In this document: positions 1 through 6,471 of the stretch, piece by piece
How positions within the stretch are numbered: position 1 is the stretch's first letter
Layout: every line of letters starts with the position of its first letter
Source of the DNA: Nocardioides cavernae
GTDB lineage: Bacteria; Actinomycetota; Actinomycetes; Propionibacteriales; Nocardioidaceae
Assembly (NCBI RefSeq): GCF_016907475.1
Contig: NZ_JAFBCA010000001.1
Location: 3,038,001 to 3,102,000, forward strand
Length of the DNA stretch: 64,000 nt
Reading direction: 5' to 3'
Notes under the pieces: generated by a model
The model's input: only the letters and a program-made list of their open reading frames with translations
What the model was told of the DNA's origin: nothing
Database searches by the model: none
Program-made: the position numbers and the translations under genes

Positions 1-658
1 CCAGGCACGCCGAGGCAGCCGGGTCGCCGGCGAGCACCCGCGCCCCGACGACCTTGTCGACGGCGTTGTGACGCCCGACGTCCTCGCGCACCACGAAGAG
101 CGTGCCGAGCTCGTCGGCCAGCCCCGCCGCATGGACGCCGCCCGTCCGGGCGAAGAGGGTCTGGCGCTCCCGCAGCGCCTCCGGCAGTCGTCGTACGACG
201 GACGCGTCGGGGCGCAGTCCTGCCCAGGGTCGCGTCGTCCTGGTCGCGAGCGCCTCGACCACGCTGTCCTTGCCGCACACGCCGCAGGCGGACGAGCCCG
301 AGGAGGCGCTCTCGTGCCGGTGGGGGAGCGCCGTCGCGCCGTCGACGTCCACCGTCACGACGTTGAACTCCTGCTCGGGAGCGAGGTCGTCGTCGGTGCA
401 GTAGGCGACCTGGCTGATCGACGACGGCGACGCGAGCCCCTCGTTGACGAGCCAACCGGCGGCGAGCTCGAAGTCGTGCCCGGGCGTGCGCATGGTGACC
501 CACGCGCGGCGGGGCTCCAGGCCCAAGGAGCGCACCCGGATCTCGAGCGGCTCCTCGGTGATGAGCCGGTCCTCGCGGGCCACCTCCGAGGCGTCGGTGT
601 GCTCGACGACACGCGTCCGGACGGATGGTCCGGGGCGTCGCGCTCGCTGGGTCGTCAC
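1..658 (-). CDS. fdhD: FdhD, formate dehydrogenase accessory sulfurtransferase (C-terminus cut by window edge)
   Basis: About 219 residues are visible before the gene runs off the left edge. Seen: an N-terminal segment with LITEEPLEIRV, then FELAAGWLVNEG, the conserved cysteine motif ACGVCGKDS, and the FdhD-typical RTGGVHAAGL and EDVGRHNAVDKVVG segments. Known for the family: FdhD receives sulfur from a cysteine desulfurase on the CxxC cysteines and passes it to the molybdenum cofactor of formate dehydrogenase. The start is taken as GTG at 658 because a TAGTGT hexamer ends 6 nt upstream, matching the leaderless arrangement of many genes here. No formate dehydrogenase gene is in the window. 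Confidence 0.93.
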   Translation of the reverse strand, partial: MTTQRARRPGPSVRTRVVEHTDASEVAREDRLITEEPLEIRVRSLGLEPRRAWVTMRTPGHDFELAAGWLVNEGLASPSSISQVAYCTDDDLAPEQEFNVVTVDVDGATALPHRHESASSGSSACGVCGKDSVVEALATRTTRPWAGLRPDASVVRRLPEALRERQTLFARTGGVHAAGLADELGTLFVVREDVGRHNAVDKVVGARVLAGDPAASACL

Positions 659-664
659 CCCACG

Positions 665-670
665 ACACTA
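665..670 (-). promoter_or_regulatory. -10 hexamer TAGTGT for leaderless fdhD
   Basis: TAGTGT on the minus strand with exactly 6 nt to the GTG start at 658. No Shine-Dalgarno lies between. The promoter role is inferred from spacing. Confidence 0.5.
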
Positions 671-744
671 GCCCGGGGACGCGTCTTGCTGGTGGCCGAG
701 ATCACCCCTTCGAGGATGCCGGACGGAAAGCTACTGGTCCGTAG

Positions 745-782
745 GATGTAAGAGCCGCAACGGAGCGGTTAGTTCTTACATC
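745..782. repeat. Inverted repeat upstream of the small ORF
   Basis: The arms GATGTAAGA (745-753) and TCTTACATC (774-782) are perfect 9-bp complements, with an inner CCGC/GCGG match. The dyad is AT-rich against its surroundings and sits in the fdhD/small-ORF divergent intergenic region. It could be an operator or an RNA hairpin in the leader of the 47-residue ORF. Confidence 0.5.
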
Positions 783-831
783 ACTTGCTCATCACGTGAG
801 GGCCGGACGCCCTCGAGAGGACAGATCTTTC

Positions 832-975
832 ATGACCACGCAGCTGCACCTGGCTCTCAGCCTCGTCGATTCACGAGCGCGCTCCACCGAGGACCGCGCG
901 CTCCTGCGGAACGTGGAGATCGCCCTCCGTGAGGAGCGCCGAGCCCGACGCGCCGCGCGACGCGTCACCCGCTGA
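832..975 (+). CDS. Small basic hypothetical protein (47 aa)
   Basis: An ATG ORF preceded by GAGAGGAC, a plausible Shine-Dalgarno about 10 nt upstream. It begins MTTQLHLALSLVDSRAR and ends in an arginine-rich tail (EERRARRAARRVTR). No domain is recognised. Support comes from the RBS, the intergenic dyad upstream and a hairpin just downstream (1021-1052). The basic tail could bind nucleic acid, but that is speculation. Confidence 0.5.
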   Translation: MTTQLHLALSLVDSRARSTEDRALLRNVEIALREERRARRAARRVTR

Positions 976-1020
976 CCCCCCTGCGAGGTCGTCCGCGGAG
1001 ACCCCACCGTCGGGGACACG

Positions 1021-1052
1021 ACACCCTGCCTGAGCTCGCTCTGGCAGGGTGT
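1021..1052 (+). promoter_or_regulatory. Hairpin covering the osmC ribosome binding site (possible terminator of the upstream ORF)
   Basis: Perfect 10-bp arms ACACCCTGCC (1021-1030) and GGCAGGGTGT (1043-1052) with a 12-nt loop. The only Shine-Dalgarno for osmC (AGGG, 1046-1049, 8 nt before ATG 1058) lies in the 3' arm, so folding would hide it. The same hairpin could end transcription of the 47-residue ORF, although the T-run after it is weak. Confidence 0.55.
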
Positions 1053-1057
1053 TCGTC

Positions 1058-1486
1058 ATGACGGACGACAACCTGCGCAGCGTCGAGCTCACCCGCATCG
1101 GCCCGGCCAGGTTCAAGGCGACCAACGCCCGTGGCGGCGAGACCTTCTTCGGCACCGGGGGAGAGGACCCCGACTTCACCCCCATCGAGCTGCTGCTCGC
1201 CGCGATCGCCGGGTGCAGCGCCCTCGACGTCGAGGCCATCACGCACAAGCGCACCTCCAGCACGACGTTCGACGTGCATGCCGAGGGACACAAGGTGCGC
1301 GACGCGGAGGGCAACCACCTGACCGGCATCAGGGTGTCGTTCGACATCGCGTTCCCGGAGGGACCGGACGGCGATGCCGCGCGCGACCGCGTGCAGGCGG
1401 CGATCGACCTGTCTCACGACCGGCTCTGCACGGTCTCGCGGACCGTCCAGCTCGGTGCGGACGTGGAGTACGACCCGGTGTCGTGA
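1058..1486 (+). CDS. OsmC family peroxiredoxin-like protein (142 aa)
   Basis: Seen: a full-length OsmC fold with the first active cysteine in AAIAGCSALDVEAI (about residue 53) and the second in SHDRLCTVSRTV (about residue 124), the pair used by OsmC/Ohr thiol peroxidases to reduce organic or fatty-acid hydroperoxides. A charged HAEGHKVRDAEG strand lies between. A GTG at 1049 is also in frame, but ATG 1058 has the AGGG RBS 8 nt upstream. Expression may be controlled by the hairpin at 1021-1052. The subfamily looks like YhfA/OsmC-related rather than Ohr. Confidence 0.88.
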   Translation: MTDDNLRSVELTRIGPARFKATNARGGETFFGTGGEDPDFTPIELLLAAIAGCSALDVEAITHKRTSSTTFDVHAEGHKVRDAEGNHLTGIRVSFDIAFPEGPDGDAARDRVQAAIDLSHDRLCTVSRTVQLGADVEYDPVS

Positions 1487-1527
1487 CGGGTCATGCCTGA
1501 CTGCGTCCCCGGGCGACGGTTCATCGT

Positions 1528-1838
1528 CGCCGCACGTGTGCGGGAAGTTGCCCTCGAACGGCAGGGCTGGGGGCCACATCCGCCGCACGTGTGCGGGAGG
1601 TTGCCCCTGAACGGCCGGTCCGAGGGCTACAACCGCCGCACGTGCGGGCGTAAGACGCTGCTCCCGCAGAATGCCCGCAGCCGGGCCCAGTAGGGCCACA
1701 ACCGCCGCACGTGTGCGGGAGGTTGCCCCTGAACGGCTGGTCCAGGGGCCACATCCGCCGCACGTGCGCGAGAGGCTGCCCTCGAACAGCCAGCCCAGGG
1801 GCCACCACCGCCGCACGTGTGCGGGATGTTGCCCCTGG
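1528..1838. repeat. Array of six 53-bp repeats, each holding a CCGCAC/GTGCGG palindrome
   Basis: Units start at 1528, 1581, 1634, 1703, 1756 and 1809. Four are exactly 53 bp, the third is 69 bp and divergent in the middle, and the last is truncated. Each opens with CGCCGCACGTGTGCGGGAGG or a close variant, continues TTGCCC, has a variable stretch of about 10 nt and ends GGGGCCACATC. Across unit boundaries GGGGC...CGCAC pairs with GTGCG...GCCCC, giving a long imperfect hairpin per unit on the minus strand. The array lies between the convergent osmC and cyclophilin genes and fills this 380-bp gap. The whole unit is conserved, so there are no CRISPR spacers. Confidence 0.9.
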
Positions 1839-1869
1839 ACCTCACACCGGCCCGGGGCGAGGAGCAGGG

Positions 1870-2601
1870 TCAGCCGACGGTGACCTTCTCGATGGTGACG
1901 TCCTTGTTCGGGGCACCGCCGCCGGCCGGGTGCGCGCCGTCGTTGCCCTCGGCCGCGATCGCGTCGATGGTCTCGAGGCCGGCCTCGTCGATGGTGCCGA
2001 AGACGGTGTAGTTCGGGGGGAACTGCGAGTCGCGGAAGACGAGGAAGAACTGCGACCCGTTGGTGTCGGGGCCGGCGTTGGCCATGGCGAGCGTGCCGGC
2101 CGGGTAGGTCTCGTCGCCGCTCAGCTCGTCGGCGAAGGAGTAGCCGGCCCCGCCGGAACCGGTGCCCGTCGGGTCGCCGCACTGCAGGATGCCGAAGCCC
2201 TCCTGGTCACCGATGCGCGGGCACGGGGTGTCGTCGTAGAACCCCTGGTCGGCGAGCGAGACGAACGAGTTGACCGTGCACGGCGCGGTGGCCGCGTCGA
2301 GGTTGAGCCCGATGTCGCCGAAGTTCGTCGTGATCGTCGCGGTCACGGTGCCCTCGGAGGGGGCCTCGGCGTCCGGTGCGTCGACGTCGCGCGCCGGCTC
2401 CTGGCCGTCCTCGGGATAGTCGCAGGTGGTCGTGGCGCCGGAGGCCTCCGGCGACTCCTCCGTCGACGCCTCGGGCGACTCGCTCGTGGTCTCGGACGCC
2501 GCCGGGTCGGACGCGGAGTCCTTCCCGTCTGCTTCGTTGCCGCACGCGGACAGGGCGAGGACGGACAGGCAGGCGGCCACGGTGGCGAGTCGCTTCAGCA
2601 T
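1870..2601 (-). CDS. Secreted lipoprotein cyclophilin-type peptidyl-prolyl isomerase (243 aa)
   Basis: A signal peptide ends in the lipobox LSAC (Cys about 20), so the mature protein is predicted to be lipid-anchored outside the membrane. Residues about 22-60 are an acidic Ser/Glu/Thr linker. A cyclophilin domain follows from about residue 85, with TITTNFGDIGLNL, VNSFVSLADQGFYDDT, GSGGAGYSFADE, ANAGPDTNGSQFFL and YTVFGTI. It should isomerise Xaa-Pro bonds of exported proteins. Two extra cysteine pairs (TCDYP/TAPC and TPCPR/LQCGD) could form disulfides. A TACCAT hexamer stands 7 nt before ATG, which suggests a leaderless mRNA. Confidence 0.92.
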   Translation of the reverse strand: MLKRLATVAACLSVLALSACGNEADGKDSASDPAASETTSESPEASTEESPEASGATTTCDYPEDGQEPARDVDAPDAEAPSEGTVTATITTNFGDIGLNLDAATAPCTVNSFVSLADQGFYDDTPCPRIGDQEGFGILQCGDPTGTGSGGAGYSFADELSGDETYPAGTLAMANAGPDTNGSQFFLVFRDSQFPPNYTVFGTIDEAGLETIDAIAAEGNDGAHPAGGGAPNKDVTIEKVTVG

Positions 2602-2608
2602 GCGGGTG

Positions 2609-2614
2609 ATGGTA
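2609..2614 (-). promoter_or_regulatory. -10 hexamer TACCAT for the cyclophilin gene
   Basis: TACCAT on the minus strand, 7 nt from ATG 2601 with no RBS between. It is one of the window's recurring leaderless-type promoters. Confidence 0.45.
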
Positions 2615-2626
2615 GCCAGCGCCCCG

Positions 2627-3466
2627 TCACATCTCCTCGTGGGTGTCCGGGTCGCCGCCGAAGAGGCGGCCGTCGGGCTCGGCGAGCCCCGAGATCGCCG
2701 CGACCTCGTCGTCGGTGAGCTCGAAGCCGAACACGTCGAGGTTCTGCGCCTGGCGGGCGGGGTCGGCCGACTTCGGGATCGGGAGCGAGCCCAGCTGCAC
2801 GTGCCAGCGCAGGACGACCTGGCCGGGGGAGACGTCGTGCGCTTCGGCGGCCGTCCGGACGGCTTCCTCCTCGAGGGGCGCGCGCCGCTTGCCCATGGGG
2901 CTCCACGCCTCGGTGCGGATGCCGAGGCGATCGTGGACCTCGCGCATGTGCGCTTGCGGGAACCGCGGGTGCAGCTCGACCTGGTTGACCGCCGGCGTCA
3001 CGCCCGTGTCGTCGATGATGCGCTCGAGGTGCTCCTCGGTGAAGTTGGAGACGCCGATGGACCGCACCAGGCCGTCCTTCTGCAGCTGCACGAGCGCCCG
3101 CCACGCCTCGACGTACGCCCCCTGGCTGGGGTTGGGCCAGTGGATGAGGTGGAGATCCGTGCGCTCGAGCCCGAGGCGGTCCAGCGACTCGCGCACCGAC
3201 GCGATCGCTGCGTCGTACGCGTGGTGGCGGCCCGGGATCTTGCTGGCGACGACCAGCTCGTCGCGGGGGACCCCCGAGCGGCGGATGGCCTCGCCGACCT
3301 CCACCTCGTTCTCGTAGTTCACCGCGGTGTCGACGAGCCGGTAGCCGGACTCGATGGCGGTGCGGATGGCCTCGGTGCCGTCGTCCCCACGCAGCGGGTA
3401 GGTGCCGAAGCCGATCGCGGGGATGCTCGTGCCGTCGTTGAGGTCGTACGTCGGGATGTGGGCCAT
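2627..3466 (-). CDS. Aldo/keto reductase (2,5-diketo-D-gluconate reductase type, 279 aa)
   Basis: Seen: the AKR fold signature with DTAVNYENEVEVGEAIRRSG (catalytic Asp and Tyr), VASKIPG (catalytic Lys), LHLIHWPNP (catalytic His), SIGVSNFTEEHL, VNQVELHPRFPQ and the NADPH-binding PIPKSADPARQAQNL near the C-terminus. The length is normal for single-domain AKRs. It should reduce a carbonyl with NADPH; the substrate cannot be told from sequence. It is monocistronic, with a TAGGTT hexamer 6 nt before its ATG. Confidence 0.93.
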   Translation of the reverse strand: MAHIPTYDLNDGTSIPAIGFGTYPLRGDDGTEAIRTAIESGYRLVDTAVNYENEVEVGEAIRRSGVPRDELVVASKIPGRHHAYDAAIASVRESLDRLGLERTDLHLIHWPNPSQGAYVEAWRALVQLQKDGLVRSIGVSNFTEEHLERIIDDTGVTPAVNQVELHPRFPQAHMREVHDRLGIRTEAWSPMGKRRAPLEEEAVRTAAEAHDVSPGQVVLRWHVQLGSLPIPKSADPARQAQNLDVFGFELTDDEVAAISGLAEPDGRLFGGDPDTHEEM

Positions 3467-3472
3467 GGACCC

Positions 3473-3478
3473 AACCTA
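3473..3478 (-). promoter_or_regulatory. -10 hexamer TAGGTT for the aldo/keto reductase gene
   Basis: TAGGTT with a 6-nt gap to ATG 3466, leaderless arrangement. Confidence 0.55.
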
Positions 3479-3500
3479 GGTCGCCCGGCAAGCACTCGCC

Positions 3501-5216
3501 TCAGCGGTCCAGCTGGAGCTCCTGGGCGTCGATGAGTGCTGACGCGCGGGTCAGCGCCGCCGTGCTGTAGGCACCGATGGCGCGCTCCTCGTGCAGCGCG
3601 TCGCGCATCAGCGAGATGATCTGGCGGTGCAGGAGCACCCGCTGCGAGGCCAGTGTGACGGCCTCCGGACCCCTGTCGGTGCGGGCGTCGCGGACGCGCT
3701 CCAGCCAGGCGAGCGTCTCGGTCGCGACGTCCGGGTCGATCGGGGTGCCGTCGATGACGATCCGGTCCGTGGGTCCCATGGCGGCGGCCGCGGTGGCGGT
3801 GATGTCGTTCACGAGCTCGGCCACCTCGGCGCGTTGCCGGTCCGGGTCGACACCCGAGACGCCGAGCGTGCGGATCAACCACGGCAGGGTGCCCCCGTAG
3901 AGGAGGAGCGAGACGACCGCCACGACGAACGCGACCGTGATCAGCAGGGTCCGCTCGTCGACCTCCTGGCCGATCGTGAGGGCAGCGGCGAGCGTGACGA
4001 CGCCTCGCATCCCCGCCCACGACAGGACCGCCCCGCCGCGCGCGGTGATCGGCTCGCTCTCCTGGTAGGCGACGTCGGCCCTCCCGCGCTCGATCCGGCG
4101 CCGGAACTGCGACATGCGGTGCTGACCACGGGGGCTGTCGATGCGAGGTCCGCCCTCCTGAGCCATCGTGTCGACGTGGTCGCTGATGTGCGTGAGCCGC
4201 TGGCGCAGGGCGTCGAGCCGCGGTCGGCGTCGCCGTTCGAGGAGCACCTGGACGCCGACGAAGCCGATCCGCAGGACGAGCAGCAGGACGAGGACCAGGG
4301 CGGCGATCCCCAGCACCTCGGGCAGGCTGCTGGACGACTCGTCGAGGTCGCGCAGGAGCGACTCGAGCTGCAGGCCCATCAGGAGGAAGACGCCGTTCTC
4401 GACGAGGAACTGGATCGTCAGCCAGTTGGTGCGCTCGGTGAGGCGCTCGCGGGCGCTGAAGGTCCGTACGCCGTGGTGCCCGGTGACCAGGCCCGCCACG
4501 ACGACGGCGACCACGCCCGACGCCTCGGCTTCTTCGGCGGGCAGGAACGCCAGAAACGGCACGATGAAGCTGACCGCCGTCATCAGGACGGGGTCGTCCA
4601 GCTTGCTCCGCAGCCAGACGGTCGAGCGGCCCACGACGTAGCCGATGAGGACGGCGAGCGCCACCGCCCGGACGAAGTCGAAGACCGCGTCGCCCAGGCT
4701 GAATCCCGCGGTGATGGCGAGCAGCGCCGTCCGCAGCACGACCAGCGCAGAGGCATCGTTGAACAGGCTCTCGCCCTCCAGCACCGTCATCAACCGGTGG
4801 GGGAGCCCGAGGCGCTTGCCGATCGCGGTGGCCGCGACCGCGTCCGTGGGGCTGACGACGGCGCCCAGTGCCACGCCGGCCGCGAAGGAGACGTCGGGAA
4901 CGACGAGGTGCACGACGGCACCGACGGCGAGCGCCGAGACGACGACCAGGGTGACCGAGAGCCACGTGATCATGCCGATGCTGCGGCGCAGGTCGAGGAC
5001 GGGCACCTGGACCGCGGTGGCGTACAGCAGCGGCGGCAGGGCTCCGAGCAGGATCCAGTCGGGCTCCAGCTCGAAGTCGGGCGTGCCGGGCACGAGGCTG
5101 AAGGCGATGCCGAGGACCAGCAGGACCAGCGGGGTGGCGATCCCGGTGCGCCGGGACAGCACGGCCGCCACGACGATCGCCATCAGGGCGGCGACGGCGA
5201 GGGTCAGCAGCTCCAC
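3501..5216 (-). CDS. CPA1-family Na+/H+ antiporter (NhaP/NhaK type, 571 aa)
   Basis: The N-terminal ~400 residues hold about 12 hydrophobic segments. Seen: GVALGAVVSPTDAVAATAI and LEGESLFNDASALVV, the paired motifs holding the ion-binding Asp/Asn residues of CPA1 exchangers, and WAGMRGVVTLAAAL in the last membrane segment. The C-terminal ~150 residues are a soluble tail. It should swap external H+ for cytoplasmic Na+ or K+. It follows the Mrp operon on the same strand 31 bp after mrpG, so the locus concentrates cation/proton exchange and pH homeostasis. A TACCCT hexamer 7 nt before the GTG start (inside the gap) suggests an additional own promoter. Confidence 0.93.
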   Translation of the reverse strand: MELLTLAVAALMAIVVAAVLSRRTGIATPLVLLVLGIAFSLVPGTPDFELEPDWILLGALPPLLYATAVQVPVLDLRRSIGMITWLSVTLVVVSALAVGAVVHLVVPDVSFAAGVALGAVVSPTDAVAATAIGKRLGLPHRLMTVLEGESLFNDASALVVLRTALLAITAGFSLGDAVFDFVRAVALAVLIGYVVGRSTVWLRSKLDDPVLMTAVSFIVPFLAFLPAEEAEASGVVAVVVAGLVTGHHGVRTFSARERLTERTNWLTIQFLVENGVFLLMGLQLESLLRDLDESSSSLPEVLGIAALVLVLLLVLRIGFVGVQVLLERRRRPRLDALRQRLTHISDHVDTMAQEGGPRIDSPRGQHRMSQFRRRIERGRADVAYQESEPITARGGAVLSWAGMRGVVTLAAALTIGQEVDERTLLITVAFVVAVVSLLLYGGTLPWLIRTLGVSGVDPDRQRAEVAELVNDITATAAAAMGPTDRIVIDGTPIDPDVATETLAWLERVRDARTDRGPEAVTLASQRVLLHRQIISLMRDALHEERAIGAYSTAALTRASALIDAQELQLDR

Positions 5217-5223
5217 GCCCGTC

Positions 5224-5229
5224 AGGGTA
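5224..5229 (-). promoter_or_regulatory. -10 hexamer TACCCT before the CPA1 antiporter gene
   Basis: TACCCT, 7 nt from GTG 5216, within the 31-bp gap after mrpG. It would allow transcription independent of the Mrp operon. Confidence 0.45.
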
Positions 5230-5246
5230 GCGAGCCTCAGGCGCCG

Positions 5247-5615
5247 TCAGGGGGCGCCGCGTGGCTCCTCGTGGCTCGGACGGTCGCTGAGCTCGTCGAC
5301 CACGAGGAGGTCGTGGCGCACCTGGCCGGCACGGAACGAGGCCCGGCCGACCATGTGGCTGGAGACCACGCTCGTGGCCATCTGCAGCAGCACGATGAGG
5401 GCGAGGATGCCGACCACCCCCGGGTCGCGCAGGCGCAGCGCGACCCCGGTCATCACCAGCACCGTGCCGAGGACCTGCGGCTTCGTGGCCGCGTGCATCC
5501 GGGTGAGCAGGTCGGGCAGGCGGACGACGCCGATGGCGGCGATGAGCGCGAGGACCGCGCCGAGGAGGATGCACACGGCGGCGGCGAGGTCGGCGACCTG
5601 GGTCCAGCTCACCAC
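5247..5615 (-). CDS. mrpG: Mrp/Mnh antiporter subunit G
   Basis: 122 residues, three membrane segments. Seen: the MnhG signature GVVRLPDLLTRMHAATKPQVLG followed by a hydrophobic segment, and a basic then acidic C-tail longer than needed for the three-helix core. It is part of the multi-subunit Mrp Na+(or Li+/K+)/H+ antiporter. Its start overlaps mrpF by 7 bp, so it is translationally coupled. Confidence 0.95.
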   Translation of the reverse strand: MVSWTQVADLAAAVCILLGAVLALIAAIGVVRLPDLLTRMHAATKPQVLGTVLVMTGVALRLRDPGVVGILALIVLLQMATSVVSSHMVGRASFRAGQVRHDLLVVDELSDRPSHEEPRGAP

Positions 5616-5914
5616 TTGCCCCCAGTGCCCGGGTCGTCGCGGTCGCCGGCCTCGAGGTCGTCGCTGCGGCTGGCGTAGCGGGCGACGCTCACCGCGCCCA
5701 CCATGCCGCAGCCGGCGAGCACGACGAGCATCGGGAGCGGGTACGTCACGCCCGAGTGGGCGACGTACAGGCCGGTCGCGCAGACCGTGACCGCGACCAG
5801 CACGTCGAGCGCGACGCTCCGGTCGAGGATCGTCGGTCCGATGGTGAGGCGCACGAGCAGCAGCACGGCGGCGGCGGCGAGCAGCGTGGCTCCGAGGACG
5901 AGCACGACTGTCAT
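5609..5914 (-). CDS. mrpF: Mrp/Mnh antiporter subunit F
   Basis: 101 residues with three predicted membrane helices. Seen: MRLTIGPTILDRSVALDVLV-like core (LTIGPTILDRSVALDVLVAV), typical of MnhF/PhaF. ATG at 5914 overlaps the mrpE stop (ATGA), so it is coupled. Confidence 0.94.
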   Translation of the reverse strand: MTVVLVLGATLLAAAAVLLLVRLTIGPTILDRSVALDVLVAVTVCATGLYVAHSGVTYPLPMLVVLAGCGMVGAVSVARYASRSDDLEAGDRDDPGTGGKW

Positions 5915-6471
5915 GGGTCCTCCCGGTCGGTGGGTCGGGGCGGCAGGGCGCGCAGCAGGCGCTGCTCGAGGTCCAGCGCGGTGCGGCGGAAGTCGTCGGC
6001 GGCCTCCGCGTCGGGTACGTCGATGACGTGGAGGTAGAGCGTGTGCGTGGACCGACGGGCCTCCACGACCACGGACCCCGGGATGAGCGACAGCATGGAC
6101 GCGACGAGGGTCATCATGAAGTCGGACTTGGTCTCGAGGTCGACCGCGACCACGGCGTTGCGCACCGGTCGTCGCCGCAGGACGACGCCGGCCACCTCGA
6201 AGCTCGCCCGCACGACGTCGAGGTGGAAGCGGGCGACCACGCCGAGCAGGGGGAGGGGCCGGACCGAGGAGCCGAGGTCGATGGGGGGCAACGGGAAGGT
6301 GACGCACACCAGCACCGCCACGAGCACGCCCCCGACGACGAGCAGCGGCGTCACGGCGCCCCACAGGGCCAGCCAGACGAGCAGCAGCCAGGCGACCGCG
6401 AGCGGCTGGACGGCGCGGTGCCGCGCGGGACGGGTGGACCCGTCGCGGCGGGTGCGCATGACCGGGCTCAC
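5911..6471 (-). CDS. mrpE: Mrp/Mnh antiporter subunit E
   Basis: 186 residues. Two to three N-terminal membrane segments are followed by a soluble domain. Seen: FHLDVVRASFEVAGVVLR, and MMTLVASMLSLIPGSVVVE with LYLHVIDV, all typical of MnhE. A 20-residue basic N-terminus precedes the first helix. ATGA overlap with mrpD. Required in known Mrp systems for full complex activity. Confidence 0.94.
   Translation of the reverse strand: MSPVMRTRRDGSTRPARHRAVQPLAVAWLLLVWLALWGAVTPLLVVGGVLVAVLVCVTFPLPPIDLGSSVRPLPLLGVVARFHLDVVRASFEVAGVVLRRRPVRNAVVAVDLETKSDFMMTLVASMLSLIPGSVVVEARRSTHTLYLHVIDVPDAEAADDFRRTALDLEQRLLRALPPRPTDREDP

Noticed and set aside
1528..1838. CRISPR array
   Set aside because: Spacing is regular, but the parts between palindromes are nearly the same in all units, so there are no unique spacers, and no cas genes are in the window.
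1521..1845. Small minus-strand ORFs reading HTCGG/RTCGGCGP repeats
   Set aside because: They are translations of the 53-bp DNA repeat in several frames; the DNA unit, not a peptide, is what is conserved.
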